Position numbers and translations under genes: made by a program. This document shows, piece after piece, positions 8,570 through 17,679 of a DNA stretch of 64,000 nt. The notes below the pieces were generated by a model that worked only from the letters and a program-made list of their open reading frames with translations, was not told the DNA's origin and did not search any database. This stretch comes from Zoogloea sp041917255 (GTDB taxonomy: Bacteria; Pseudomonadota; Gammaproteobacteria; Burkholderiales; Rhodocyclaceae): assembly GCA_041917255.1 (NCBI GenBank), contig JAYRYA010000008.1, positions 62,001 through 126,000 of the forward strand. Direction: 5' to 3'. Position 1 is the first letter of the stretch. Every line of letters starts with the position of its first letter.

Positions 8570-9718
8570 ATGGTGGTGCGCATCGCCATGGTGGCTGGCG
8601 AGGCCTCCAGCGACCTCCTCGCCAGTCACCTGATCCGGGCGCTCAAGCGCCATCTCCCCGATGCCGAGTTCTTTGGCATCGGTGGCCCCAAGATGCAGGC
8701 CGAGGGCTTCCAGGCCTGGTGGCCGGCCGAGAAGCTGTCGGTCCACGGCTATGTGGACGCCCTCAAGAATTACCGTGAACTTTCCGGTATCCGTCGCAGC
8801 CTGCTCAATCGCCTGCTGGCTGACCGGCCGGCTGCCTTCATCGGGGTGGATGCGCCGGATTTCAGCCTGTGGCTCGAGCGGCGCCTCAAGGATAAAGGCA
8901 TTCCGGCGATCCATTTCGTCAGCCCGTCCATCTGGGCCTGGCGCCGGGGCCGCCTGAAGGGCATTGCGCGTTCGGTCAGCCACATGCTGTGCCTGTTCCC
9001 GTTTGAACCCGAGCTGTACCGTAGCGCGGGTGTGCCGGTGAGCTACGTGGGCCATCCGCTGGCGGATGTCTTTCCGCTCGTACCTAACCAGGCTGCCACC
9101 CGGGAAATGCTGCAGATCAATGGCGACGGCCCTGTATTTGCCTTCCTGCCTGGAAGCCGGCAGTCCGAACTGCGCAACCTTGCCGACACCTACATCGCCA
9201 CGGCCGCAATCCTCCACAAGCGACATCCGGATGCGCGCTTCCTGGTGCCGCTGGCGACCCGCGAGACGCGGTTGCTGTTCGAGGAGGCGCTGAGGCGTCA
9301 CGCTCATGTGGATCTGCCGATCCGCATCCTGTTTGGCCACGCAACCGACGCGATGATCGCTGCCGACGTGGTGCTGGTGGCGAGCGGAACAGCGACGCTC
9401 GAAGCCGCGCTCCTCAAGCGGCCAATGGTCATCACCTACAAGATCGGCAAGTGGTCGTTCCGGCTGATGAAGCGCATGGCCTACCTCCCGTGGGTCGGCC
9501 TGCCCAACGTGCTCGCCGGTCGTGAGGTGGTGCCCGAAGTGCTGCAGGACGCTGCGACCCCCCAGGCATTGGCCGACGCGCTCGATGGCTGGCTGACCGA
9601 CAAGGCGCGTGCAGCGGAGCTGGTCCAGGTGTTCACCGACATGCACCTGCAGCTGCGTCAGAACACCGCCGACAAGGCCGCGGCGGCGATCCTCCCCTAC
9701 CTGCGCGGGCACGCCTGA
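8570..9718 (+). CDS. lpxB: Lipid-A-disaccharide synthase LpxB
   Basis: GT-B glycosyltransferase that joins UDP-2,3-diacylglucosamine and lipid X into the lipid A disaccharide at the inner membrane face. The 382-residue protein opens with the family motif GEASSDLLASHLI (about residues 8-20). It also has the sequence PSIWAWRRGR of the LpxB family and a C-terminal nucleotide-sugar binding region with SGTATLEAALLKRPMVITYK. Its stop overlaps the rnhB start as TGATG. Confidence 0.97.
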   Translation: MVVRIAMVAGEASSDLLASHLIRALKRHLPDAEFFGIGGPKMQAEGFQAWWPAEKLSVHGYVDALKNYRELSGIRRSLLNRLLADRPAAFIGVDAPDFSLWLERRLKDKGIPAIHFVSPSIWAWRRGRLKGIARSVSHMLCLFPFEPELYRSAGVPVSYVGHPLADVFPLVPNQAATREMLQINGDGPVFAFLPGSRQSELRNLADTYIATAAILHKRHPDARFLVPLATRETRLLFEEALRRHAHVDLPIRILFGHATDAMIAADVVLVASGTATLEAALLKRPMVITYKIGKWSFRLMKRMAYLPWVGLPNVLAGREVVPEVLQDAATPQALADALDGWLTDKARAAELVQVFTDMHLQLRQNTADKAAAAILPYLRGHA

Positions 9719-10314
9719 TGGAACGCCTGTGCGGCGTCGATGAAGCCGGCCGCGGCCCGCTGTGCGGGCCGGTGGTGGCTGCCGCGGTGATCCTCGATCC
9801 GGCCCGGCCCATCGTTGGGCTGGCAGATTCGAAGAAGCTCTCCGAGAAACGCCGCATCGCGCTGGCCGCCGAGATCCGCGAGAAGGCATTGGCCTGGTGT
9901 GTCGCCGAGGCGAGTGTTGAAGAGATCGACCGGCTGAACATCCTGCATGCCTCGATGCTGGCCATGCAGCGGGCGGTGGCTGGGCTCAAGCCTGCGCCGA
10001 CCCGGGCCCAGGTAGACGGCAACCGTTGCCCGCAACTGGCCGTGCCCTGCGAGGCCATCGTAAAGGGCGACGCCCTGGTGCCCGAGATTTCAGCGGCTTC
10101 CATCCTCGCCAAGACGGCGCGGGACGCCCAACTGCTCGAACTCGACCGAAAATATCCCCAGTACGGCCTGGCCGGCCACAAGGGCTATCCCACGCCGGCC
10201 CACCTGACCGCACTGCGGGCCCACGGAGCCTGCGAGATCTACCGCAAGAGCTTCGCGCCGGTTCATGATGTGATCGCCAACCCGCCCCTTTGGACCGACG
10301 AGGACTGCGCATGA
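9718..10314 (+). CDS. rnhB: Ribonuclease HII
   Basis: Removes ribonucleotides misincorporated into DNA and cleaves RNA in RNA:DNA hybrids. The 198-residue protein begins with the diagnostic VDEAGRGPLCGPV (catalytic Asp and Glu) and contains VKGDALVPEISAASILAKTARD with further metal-binding acidic residues. A stretch around residues 85-105 (KPAPTRAQVDGNRCPQL) contains the usual DGN motif. Its coupling to lpxB through a 1-base overlap is common in proteobacteria. Confidence 0.96.
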   Translation: MERLCGVDEAGRGPLCGPVVAAAVILDPARPIVGLADSKKLSEKRRIALAAEIREKALAWCVAEASVEEIDRLNILHASMLAMQRAVAGLKPAPTRAQVDGNRCPQLAVPCEAIVKGDALVPEISAASILAKTARDAQLLELDRKYPQYGLAGHKGYPTPAHLTALRAHGACEIYRKSFAPVHDVIANPPLWTDEDCA

Positions 10315-10766
10315 AGCTCCACCATCTGATGTTGTTCATCCATCTCGCCGGTGTGATCGTGTGGGTTGGCGGGATGGCCTTCGCGCATTTCTGTCTGCGC
10401 CCGGCCGCGCTTGAGCTATCACCCGCGGATCGGCTTGGGCTGTGGAGCCGGGTGCTCGGGCGCTTCTTCCGGATCGTCTGGGTGGCCATCGCGGCGATCA
10501 TCATCAGCGGGTTTGCGATGCTGATTGAGGTGGGTTTCGCCCAGGCGCCGCGCTCCTGGCACGTGATGGCGGGTGTCGGCTTGGTGATGGCGCTTGTGTT
10601 TGCCAGCATCTGGTTCGGGCCCTGGCGTGTGTTGCAGCAGGCGGTGGAACAGGCGAGCTGGGCGCAAGGTGCCAAGGCAATGAATGCGATCCGTCAGCGG
10701 GTCACGCTGAATCTAGTCTTGGGCGCGCTCACCGTGGCGCTCGCCACCCTCGGCCTTGCCTTCTGA
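10311..10766 (+). CDS. CopD-like four-helix membrane protein
   Basis: A 151-residue integral membrane protein with four predicted helices (about residues 5-27, 46-68, 78-100, 128-150). Histidines in the first helix region (HHLMLFIHLAGVIVWVGGMAFAHF) recall the CopD/YkoY-like domain seen in copper-resistance and haem-linked membrane proteins. ATG 10311 overlaps the rnhB stop as ATGA. The function is not known; the first-helix HxxGVIVWVGG pattern supports the family but not a substrate. It is translationally coupled to rnhB and followed after 3 nt by the methyltransferase gene. Confidence 0.7.
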   Translation: MKLHHLMLFIHLAGVIVWVGGMAFAHFCLRPAALELSPADRLGLWSRVLGRFFRIVWVAIAAIIISGFAMLIEVGFAQAPRSWHVMAGVGLVMALVFASIWFGPWRVLQQAVEQASWAQGAKAMNAIRQRVTLNLVLGALTVALATLGLAF

Positions 10767-10769
10767 ATC

Positions 10770-11558
10770 GTGAAGCAGATCACCTCCCGAGACAACCCGA
10801 CCGTCAAGTACCTTCACGCCCTGGCCACCTCGGCGAGGGATCGGCGTGCCAGCGGCGAGTCGCTGCTTGACGGCGCCCACCTGCTGGGCGTGGCGCTGGA
10901 GCGTGGCGCCCGGCCACTGCGCGTAGTGGTGAGTGAAAGCGGCCGGTACGAGCCGGAGATCGCCGCGCTACTAATGCGTTGTCCGTCGGAAATCTGCGTC
11001 GAGTTGCCCGACCGACTGTTTGCCCACGTGAGCCCGGTGGACGCGCCGAGCGGCGTGCTGGCGGTGATCGCAATTCCTGCCGCGCCCCTGGCGACTGCGC
11101 TTGCCGAAAGCTGCGTGGTGCTCGACGGCGTGCAGGACCCGGGCAATCTCGGCACCATCCTGCGTACTGCGGCAGCGGCTGGGCTGGCGGATGTACTGCT
11201 CACGCCGGGCTGCGCGCAAGCGTGGTCGCCGCGCGTGTTGCGGGCAGCTATGGGGGCGCATTTCGGGCTGCGCATCCGTGAGGGGGTGGATGCCGCGGTC
11301 GCTCTCGCTGGGTATCCGGGCGAGATCCTGGCAGCGGACCTGCGGGATTCGGTCGAGCTTTACGACCTCGATCTGCGCGGGCCGGTGGCCTGGCTGTTCG
11401 GTTCGGAAGGGCAGGGCTTGTCCAATGCCGTGGCCACGCTGGCGACCAGGCGGGTGCTCATCCCGATGCCTGGAGGCATGGAGTCCCTCAACGTGGGCGT
11501 TGCTGCCGGCGTCTGCCTGTTCGAGCAACTACGCCAGCGGCGCGCCTCAGCTCGCTGA
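10770..11558 (+). CDS. TrmH/SpoU-family RNA 2'-O-ribose methyltransferase
   Basis: SAM-dependent methyltransferase of the SPOUT trefoil-knot class, probably acting on rRNA or tRNA ribose. The N-terminal about 90 residues form a substrate-binding domain (KQITSRDNPTVKYL). The C-terminal catalytic domain has all three SpoU motifs: LDGVQDPGNLGTILRTA, LFGSEGQGLSN and IPMPGGMESLNVGVAAGVCL. GTG 10770 is the start, 3 nt behind the CopD-like gene. Its last 12 bp overlap the convergent bioD gene. The exact RNA target cannot be read from sequence. Confidence 0.9.
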   Translation: MKQITSRDNPTVKYLHALATSARDRRASGESLLDGAHLLGVALERGARPLRVVVSESGRYEPEIAALLMRCPSEICVELPDRLFAHVSPVDAPSGVLAVIAIPAAPLATALAESCVVLDGVQDPGNLGTILRTAAAAGLADVLLTPGCAQAWSPRVLRAAMGAHFGLRIREGVDAAVALAGYPGEILAADLRDSVELYDLDLRGPVAWLFGSEGQGLSNAVATLATRRVLIPMPGGMESLNVGVAAGVCLFEQLRQRRASAR

Positions 11559-12221
11559 GGGCAGTTCCAGCGATGCCGCAGCTAGGGCGGCGTTGCCGTC
11601 GGGCTGGAAGCGCACGACGCCCAGCAGCGGCGCCGGCATGCGGGCCTTGAGGGCGTCGAGGTTCTGCTCGAAGCGCAGCATGGCCGGATCGACCTGATTT
11701 GCCACCCAGCCGACAATCGTCAGCCCCCGTGCGGCCACCGCCTCGGCCGTGAGCAAGGCATGGTTGATGCAGCCGAGGCGCATGCCCACCACAATGATTA
11801 CCGGTAAGGCCAGATCCCGCGCCAGATCGGCAGTATCGTAGTTGTCGGTCAGCGGCACGCGAAACCCACCCACACCTTCCACCAGGACCAGATCCGCCTT
11901 GGCTTTGAGCGCTGCGAATGCATCGAAGATGCGTCCCGTTTCCAGCGTCACGCCTTCTTCGGCGGCGGCGATGTGGGGCGCAATGGGGCTGGCAAGGCAG
12001 TAGGGGTTGAGCAGCGCGAGGCCTGGATCGAAGCTGCAGGCGGCGCGGATGCGGGCGGCGTCTTCGTTGAGGAACTCGCCATTCACCATCTCGGCGCCAG
12101 CGGCGATGGGCTTCATGCCGAGGGCGGTGAGGCCGCGGTCGCGGGCGGCGTGGAGGAGGGTGCAGGTGACGAAGGTCTTGCCGATCTCGGTGTCGGTGCC
12201 GGTGATGAAGAAGGCGCTCAT
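11547..12221 (-). CDS. bioD: Dethiobiotin synthetase
   Basis: Closes the ureido ring of dethiobiotin from DAPA, CO2 and ATP, the penultimate biotin step. The 224-residue protein starts with the P-loop GTDTEIGKTFVT and has the substrate lysine region MKPIAAG and the VEGVGGFRVPL motif. It is the last gene of the minus-strand bio operon, 9 nt after bioC. Its 3' end overlaps the convergent methyltransferase gene by 12 bp, leaving no room for a separate terminator. Confidence 0.96.
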   Translation of the reverse strand: MSAFFITGTDTEIGKTFVTCTLLHAARDRGLTALGMKPIAAGAEMVNGEFLNEDAARIRAACSFDPGLALLNPYCLASPIAPHIAAAEEGVTLETGRIFDAFAALKAKADLVLVEGVGGFRVPLTDNYDTADLARDLALPVIIVVGMRLGCINHALLTAEAVAARGLTIVGWVANQVDPAMLRFEQNLDALKARMPAPLLGVVRFQPDGNAALAAASLELPSAS

Positions 12222-12230
12222 TTAAGGTTT

Positions 12231-13010
12231 TCAGGTCTTTTCGGCGACGAGCCAGAAGGTGTCGTAGGACGCGGGCAGCCCGTCCGGGCTCCGGTGAACT
12301 TCGTAAGCGGCCGAGAGCCGAGCCCAGGCGGTCTTGCCCAGGGGCGCGCGGCGGCGCGGGGCGCCCGTCTGGTGGGCGCCGAGGGTCTTGATGTCGGTAA
12401 GGAGGCTGCGAAGATCCGGCGCCCAGGCGTGGAGCGTGTCGCGGTCGCTGTCGAGCACCCGCAGGCCGGCGCACTCGGCGGCGTCGATGATGACTTCGGG
12501 GGGCTGGAAGCGCAGCACGTGTTCGTCGTTGTCCACATGGCGGAAAGCGTCGCGGAGTTCGGTGAGCGTGCCTGGGCCGAGGGTGGCGATCCACAGCTGG
12601 CCGCCGGGGGCGAGGGCGCGGGCCAGCTCGGGCAGGGCGCGGCGTGGGTTGCACCACTGCAGCGCGTAGCTTGACCACAGGGCGTCGATGCTGCCGGCGG
12701 AGATGGGCAGGTGTTCGATGTCTGCGCACACGGGCAGGGCTGCGCCCGAAGGGTGTCGGCGCAACATCGCCGGGGCGAAGTCGAGGGCGAACAGGGTGGC
12801 GGCCGGATAGGCGCGGGCGAGTCCGGTGAGGGCGTAGCCGGTGCCGCAGCCAGCATCAAGGATGCGCTGCGGCGTAAATCCGTTACCGGTGGCGAGTGTC
12901 AGCAGACGGTCACAGGCGGCGCGCTGGACGGTGGCGACGGCGTCGTAGGCGTCTGCGGCCTTGTCGAAGGCGGCCCGGACAGCGCGCTTGGGAGCCGGGG
13001 CGTCAGTCAC
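12231..13010 (-). CDS. bioC: Malonyl-ACP O-methyltransferase BioC
   Basis: Methylates the free carboxyl of malonyl-ACP so fatty-acid synthase can build pimeloyl-ACP methyl ester. The 259-residue class I SAM methyltransferase has motif I ILDAGCGTGYAL at about residues 50-61 and the BioC-type N-terminus (RAAFDKAADAYDAVATVQR). The start codon is GTG at 13010, inside the last 8 bp of bioH, indicating coupling. Its placement between bioH and bioD supports the assignment over a generic methyltransferase. Confidence 0.93.
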   Translation of the reverse strand: MTDAPAPKRAVRAAFDKAADAYDAVATVQRAACDRLLTLATGNGFTPQRILDAGCGTGYALTGLARAYPAATLFALDFAPAMLRRHPSGAALPVCADIEHLPISAGSIDALWSSYALQWCNPRRALPELARALAPGGQLWIATLGPGTLTELRDAFRHVDNDEHVLRFQPPEVIIDAAECAGLRVLDSDRDTLHAWAPDLRSLLTDIKTLGAHQTGAPRRRAPLGKTAWARLSAAYEVHRSPDGLPASYDTFWLVAEKT

Positions 13011-13737
13011 GGATGAAACTTTCGATGAGCGTGGCGCAATCGGCCGGGCGCGACACGAAGGGCGCGTGGCCGCTGTGCTGGAAGACCGACAGGCGGCCGT
13101 TGGGCAGGTGGTCGGCGAGCCACTCGGCGGCGGCGATGGGCATCAGCTTGTCTTCGCTGCCGTGGAGCAGGCGCACCGGCTGGGTGATCCGGCTGACGAC
13201 GGCGCGCTGGTCCGTCTCGGCGAGCAGCCGCAGGCCGGTGGCGAGCGCCGGCTGGTGGCTCGTGTCGGCGGGCGTGAGGGCGGCAGTGAGGGTTGCCGAC
13301 ACCTCGCGCCGGGCGACATCGCCGAGGGCCTGCAGGGCGACGAAGCGGCGCTGGGTGGCGGTCGGGTCGAGATCGAAGCTGCGGCGGAACTCGGTGAGCG
13401 TATCGACCGGCATCGCGGCGGACCAGTCGTCGGCCTGGACGAAGCGTGGGCTGGCGGCGATCAGCACCAGCCGGGCGACCTTGCGCGGTGCGTGGGCGGC
13501 AAGGTGCAGGGCCAGCTGGGCGCCGAGGGACCAGCCGACCACGGTGGCGCCGTCAGGCAGCGCGGGGGTCACGGCGACGGCCCACTCGGCGAGGGTTTCG
13601 CCAGCGGCGGGCGCCGTGCCATGACCGGGAAGATCCGGGGTGAAGATCGTCAGATCAGACGAAAGCTGCGCGGTGAGCGGCGCCCATACGGCCGACGACA
13701 GGCCCCAGCCGTGGAGCAGGACGAGAGGGGCGCTCAT
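13003..13737 (-). CDS. bioH: Pimeloyl-ACP methyl ester carboxylesterase BioH
   Basis: Alpha/beta hydrolase that removes the methyl group placed by BioC, ending pimelate synthesis. The 244 residues carry the HGWGLSSAVW oxyanion-hole motif near residue 9, the nucleophile elbow GWSLG, a C-terminal acidic residue region (LLHGSEDKLMP) and the catalytic histidine in FQHSGHAPF. The start ATG 13737 overlaps the bioF stop as ATGA. BioH and BioC in one operon give a complete pimeloyl module. Confidence 0.93.
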   Translation of the reverse strand: MSAPLVLLHGWGLSSAVWAPLTAQLSSDLTIFTPDLPGHGTAPAAGETLAEWAVAVTPALPDGATVVGWSLGAQLALHLAAHAPRKVARLVLIAASPRFVQADDWSAAMPVDTLTEFRRSFDLDPTATQRRFVALQALGDVARREVSATLTAALTPADTSHQPALATGLRLLAETDQRAVVSRITQPVRLLHGSEDKLMPIAAAEWLADHLPNGRLSVFQHSGHAPFVSRPADCATLIESFIRD

Positions 13738-14918
13738 GTCGGCGCGGCCTCAAGGCGGTTGAGGGTGGTAACGAGGCGGTCCACCTCTTCGAAGCTGTGC
13801 GCCGCCGACAGGGTGACGCGTAGCCGCGCCGCGCCCTTGGGCACTGTGGGCGGGCGGATTGCCGGCACCCAGATGCCTTCGGTGTCGAGGGCGTGGGAGA
13901 CGGCGAGCGTCTCATGGTTGTCGCCGATCACCACGGGCTGGATCGGGGTGTCGGAGGGCAGCAGTTGCCAGCGGGACAGGCGCAGGCCGGCCTTCAAGCG
14001 AGCGATCAGGGCGTTCAGGTGGGCACGTCGGGCGTCGCCCTGCTCGATGAGATCCAGCGCGCTGAGCAGGGTGTGGGCGATGAGCGGCGGGGCGCCGGTG
14101 GTGAAGATGTAGCTGCGGCTCTTGCTAACCAGCCACTCGATGACATCGTGCTGCCCCGCGACAAAGGCGCCGGAGACGCCGGCGGCCTTGCCGAGGGTGC
14201 CCATGTAGATGAGGCGCGGTGACGACAGCCCGAAGTGGGCCAGGCTGCCGCGGCCTTGGGGGCCGAGCACGCCGAAGCCGTGGGCGTCATCCACCAGCAG
14301 CCAGGCCTTGTGGGCTTCGGCCAGGGCGAGGAGTTCGGGCAGCGGGGCGATGTCGCCATCCATGCTGAACACACTGTCGGTGACGATCAGCTTGCGCGGG
14401 GCTGGGGAGGCCTCCAGCCGGGCGGCGAGGGCGGCGAGGTCGCAGTGGGGATAGCGAATGAACTCCGCGCGGGAGAGGAGGGCGCCATCCACCAGCGAGG
14501 CGTGGTTCACCTTGTCGGCGAAGATGGCGTCGCCCCGGCCGACCAGGGCCGGCATCACGCCGATGTTGGCCATGTAGCCGGTGGAGAAATACAGCGCGTC
14601 GTCCATGCCGACGAAACGGGCGAGGCGCGTTTCGAGCTCGTCATGAACGGCGTAATGGCCGCTAACGAGGTGGGACGCACCGGAGCCGACGCCCCAGCGT
14701 TGCGCGCCTTGGCTGGCGGCTTCGGCCAGCGAGGCCTCGGCGGCGAGGCCGAGGTAGTCGTTGGAGCAGAAGGCGATGACCGGGGCGGGCCGGTCGGCAA
14801 GCCCCGCAACCGGCGCGCAGGGCGTGGTGACAACCCGACGGCGGCGGCGCAGACCGGCTTCGTCGAGATCGGCGAGGCTGGTGGAAAGTTCGAGGAGCGG
14901 GTCGACGGGATCAGGCAA
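13734..14918 (-). CDS. bioF: 8-amino-7-oxononanoate synthase BioF (TTG start)
   Basis: PLP enzyme condensing pimeloyl-ACP and L-alanine to KAPA. The 394 residues include the SNDYLGLA motif, DDAHGFGVLG and the PLP lysine in GTLGKAAG. The longer open frame reaches back to 15089 inside bioA, but that extension is proline/serine-rich and unlike the family. TTG at 14918 lies 6 nt behind a perfect GGAGG on the minus strand, overlaps the bioA stop by 8 bp and gives the correct family length. I therefore take TTG as the real start, an unusual choice that may lower expression relative to bioA. Confidence 0.93.
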   Translation of the reverse strand: MPDPVDPLLELSTSLADLDEAGLRRRRRVVTTPCAPVAGLADRPAPVIAFCSNDYLGLAAEASLAEAASQGAQRWGVGSGASHLVSGHYAVHDELETRLARFVGMDDALYFSTGYMANIGVMPALVGRGDAIFADKVNHASLVDGALLSRAEFIRYPHCDLAALAARLEASPAPRKLIVTDSVFSMDGDIAPLPELLALAEAHKAWLLVDDAHGFGVLGPQGRGSLAHFGLSSPRLIYMGTLGKAAGVSGAFVAGQHDVIEWLVSKSRSYIFTTGAPPLIAHTLLSALDLIEQGDARRAHLNALIARLKAGLRLSRWQLLPSDTPIQPVVIGDNHETLAVSHALDTEGIWVPAIRPPTVPKGAARLRVTLSAAHSFEEVDRLVTTLNRLEAAPT

Positions 14919-16248
14919 GACTGGCCTCCAGTGCGGCGGCGGTCTGGCTGGCGAGGTGGTCGATCTCGGCGTCGCTGAGGATGTAGGGCGGCATGGTGTA
15001 AACAGTGTTGCCGATGGGGCGCAGCAGCAGCTCGCGATCAAGTGCTTCGGTGAAGAAGCGGCGCGAGAAGCCGGCTGGGGCGCCTTCAACGTCGAAGGCC
15101 AGGATCATGCCGCGCTGGCGCAGGTGGCGTACGGCGGGGTGGCCGCCCAAGGCAGCACGGAAGGCGGCACCGAGGCGGTCGGCCTTGATCCGGTTGGCGG
15201 CGAGCACGTCGTCCTGTTCGAAGATGTCGAGTGTGGCCAGCGCTGCCCGGCAGGCCAGCGGGTTGCCGGTGTAGCTGTGGGAGTGCAGGAAGCCGCGGGC
15301 GGTGTCGTCGTCGTAGAAGGCGGCGAAGATGTCGTCGGTGGAGAGGACGATGGAGAGGGGCAGATAGCCGCCGGAGATGCCTTTGGAGAGGCAGATGAAG
15401 TCCGGCCAGATGCCGGCCTGCTCGCACGCGAAGAAGGTGCCGGTGCGTCCGCAGCCGACGGCGATCTCGTCGGCCACCAGATGGATCCGGTGGTGGGTGC
15501 AGATCTCGCGGGCCAGGCGCAGGTATTCCGGGTCGTGCATCACCATGCCGGAGGCGCACTGGATGAGCGGCTCGACGATCAGCGCGGCGGTTTCAAAGGC
15601 GTGCTCGGCCAGGTGGGCGTCGAGGGCAGCAGCGGCGCGGCGGGCTACGTCGGCAGTGGTTTCGCCTGGCGCGGCTTGACGGGCGTCGGGGCTGGGAACG
15701 CAGGTTCCGGCGCGGACCAGCGGGGCGTAGGCGTCGCGGAAGATGGCCACGTCGGTGACGGCCAGGGCGCCGACGGTTTCACCGTGGTAGCTGCCCGAGA
15801 GGCTGACGAAGCGGTTCTTGCCGGGCTCGCCATGGTTGCGCCAGTAGTGGGCGCTCATCTTGAGGGCGATCTCGGTGGCCGAGGCGCCATCGGAGGCGTA
15901 GAAGGCGTGGCCCAGACGGTGGCCGGTGAGGGTGGCAAGGCGCTCGGAGAGCTCGACCACCGGCTCGTGGGTGAAGCCGGCCAGCATCACGTGTTCTAGC
16001 TGATCAAGCTGCGCCTTGAGGGCGGCGCCGATGCGTGGGTTGGCGTGGCCGAAGAGATTGACCCACCAGGAACTGATTCCGTCCAGATAGCGGCGGCCGT
16101 CCATGTCGTAAAGCCAGGCGCCTTCGCCCCGTTTGATGGGCACCAGTGGCAGCTGCTCGTGGTGCTTCATCTGGGTGCACGGGTGCCACACGGCGGCGAG
16201 GGAGCGTCCGAGAAGGCTGGCGTTGGCGGAGTTGCGGTCGACGGACAT
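14911..16248 (-). CDS. bioA: Adenosylmethionine-8-amino-7-oxononanoate aminotransferase BioA
   Basis: Class III PLP aminotransferase making DAPA from KAPA with SAM as amino donor. The 445 residues show WHPCTQMK near the N-terminus, the ISSWWVN substrate motif, GSYHGETVGA, VADEIAVGCGRTG and the PLP lysine in CLSKGISGGY. It is the first gene of the operon bioA-F-H-C-D. The biotin synthase gene bioB is not in this window. The start is ATG 16248. Confidence 0.96.
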   Translation of the reverse strand: MSVDRNSANASLLGRSLAAVWHPCTQMKHHEQLPLVPIKRGEGAWLYDMDGRRYLDGISSWWVNLFGHANPRIGAALKAQLDQLEHVMLAGFTHEPVVELSERLATLTGHRLGHAFYASDGASATEIALKMSAHYWRNHGEPGKNRFVSLSGSYHGETVGALAVTDVAIFRDAYAPLVRAGTCVPSPDARQAAPGETTADVARRAAAALDAHLAEHAFETAALIVEPLIQCASGMVMHDPEYLRLAREICTHHRIHLVADEIAVGCGRTGTFFACEQAGIWPDFICLSKGISGGYLPLSIVLSTDDIFAAFYDDDTARGFLHSHSYTGNPLACRAALATLDIFEQDDVLAANRIKADRLGAAFRAALGGHPAVRHLRQRGMILAFDVEGAPAGFSRRFFTEALDRELLLRPIGNTVYTMPPYILSDAEIDHLASQTAAALEASLA

Positions 16249-16267
16249 GGGCTGGCTTCAGAAGGAC

Positions 16268-16305
16268 AAAGTGGAGCCGGCTCCGGGGAGCCGCTCCACT
16301 TTTTT
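16268..16305. terminator. Strong hairpin between lipoprotein gene and bioA
   Basis: Inverted repeat AAAGTGGAG (16268-16276) / CTCCACTTT (16294-16302) with an inner GC-rich extension, followed by a run of Ts at 16300-16305 on the plus strand. The U-tract is canonical only when read on the plus strand, although the flanking genes are on the minus strand; read leftwards it has only a short T stretch. It may still end the lipoprotein transcript before bioA, or act against antisense transcription. Confidence 0.65.
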
Positions 16306-16338
16306 ACCGGTGATGAATCGGTGTTGCGTTGGCGGTGC

Positions 16339-17679
16339 TCAGTACGAGTAGATGCTGGTGCCGCTCGCGCCGACGGCGGTGTAGGTGGCGTTGGCGCGGG
16401 TGATGCCGTACATCGTGGCGCCCGGCGTCGGCTTGGTGGTCGGGGCGACCCAGGTGTTGATGGCCGTGGCGATGTAGATCGCGTTGCTGGCGCCGACCGC
16501 GGCAAAGCGGCCGTCGGCCGAGGCGGCTACGGCGTAAAGCGGTGAGGTGCCCACGTCGGCCAGCTGCGTAAAGGTGCTGCCGTCGCTGCTGGTGACGATG
16601 GCACCACCGGTGGCGCCGGTGCCTACCGCCGCGAAGTAGTAGGTGGTGACGCTGTTGGTGGTGACGGCGACAGTATCGACGCTACGCAGATCGGTGCAGC
16701 CAGCGCCGCTGAGGGTCACGGCCTGGGTGGTCCAGGTGCTGCCGTCGGTGCTGGTGAGCATGGTGCAGTTGGCACCGACGGCGATCCACTGGCCCTTCGT
16801 GGAATAGGTGACGCCGTAGAGATTGGGCGTGCTGGCTGGCACCGAGGCGGCAGGGGTCCAGCTCTGGCCGTCGGTGGAGTAGACGATGCGGCCGCTGTCG
16901 CCCACGGCCACCACGGTGGCGCCGTTGCTGGCGAGCGCGTTGAGGTTGGCGGTGCCCGCGTCACTGATGGAGCCCGCTGTCCAGGTGCCAGGCGTGGTGG
17001 CGTACCAGGTCTTGCCGCCGGCGCCAACGCTGACGAACTTGCTCAGGGTGTAGACGACGCCATTGAGTTGACCGCCGAGGGTTGTCTTGGACGTCCAGGT
17101 GAGGGGGCTGGTGCTGGTGTAGGCCGGTGCGGAATACACCGCGCCGCCGTCGCCCACTGCGACGTAGGTCGAGGTGGAATCGTTGCTGTCGGTGCCCAGG
17201 GCGAGGCTACGCATGGTGGGGCTGCTGCTGAAGGCGCCACCGGTCTGCCAGGTATCGCCCGAGGCGCGAGGCGTGGCCGCGAGTGTCGCGCTGAGGGGAC
17301 CGCCCGAGCCGCCGTCGTCACGGCCGTTCATGGCGAAGTAGTACGTGGTGCCATTGGTCAGGCCGGTGACCACCATCGGCGGATGGATGCCCTTGTCGTT
17401 GTTGTAACCGACTTTGGACTGCGCCCCGGTCAGCTTGCTCCATTGATCGACGGTCGAGAAGCTGACGGACGGCGCGTAGAACAACCAGTACTGGTATCGG
17501 GTGTTGTCGTCCCAGGTGACCGACGCCTGTCCGTCGCCCGCCACGACGGCAAAACTGGACGGTGCCGGGACGGAGCTGCCCCCGTCGCTGCCACCTCCAC
17601 CGCAGGCGGAGAGCATCAGGGCAGCAAGTGTGCCGGCGAACAGGGAGGCTGGGGCAAGGCGGAGGCGGGACACAGACAT
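16339..17679 (-). CDS. Lipoprotein with fibronectin-III-like domain and beta-propeller repeats
   Basis: A 446-residue predicted lipoprotein with lipobox LMLSAC (lipidated Cys26). A fibronectin type III-like domain follows at about residues 40-130 (FAVVAGDGQASVTWDD). The remainder holds about six repeats of the kind VAVGDSGRIVYSTDGQSW, typical of YCF48/sialidase-like propeller blades. Residue composition is rich in T, S, G, A, as in exported surface proteins. ATG 17679 is preferred over a TTG 12 nt upstream; neither has a clear ribosome site. No function is known. It lies behind ppk on the same strand with 116 nt between. Confidence 0.75.
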   Translation of the reverse strand: MSVSRLRLAPASLFAGTLAALMLSACGGGGSDGGSSVPAPSSFAVVAGDGQASVTWDDNTRYQYWLFYAPSVSFSTVDQWSKLTGAQSKVGYNNDKGIHPPMVVTGLTNGTTYYFAMNGRDDGGSGGPLSATLAATPRASGDTWQTGGAFSSSPTMRSLALGTDSNDSTSTYVAVGDGGAVYSAPAYTSTSPLTWTSKTTLGGQLNGVVYTLSKFVSVGAGGKTWYATTPGTWTAGSISDAGTANLNALASNGATVVAVGDSGRIVYSTDGQSWTPAASVPASTPNLYGVTYSTKGQWIAVGANCTMLTSTDGSTWTTQAVTLSGAGCTDLRSVDTVAVTTNSVTTYYFAAVGTGATGGAIVTSSDGSTFTQLADVGTSPLYAVAASADGRFAAVGASNAIYIATAINTWVAPTTKPTPGATMYGITRANATYTAVGASGTSIYSY

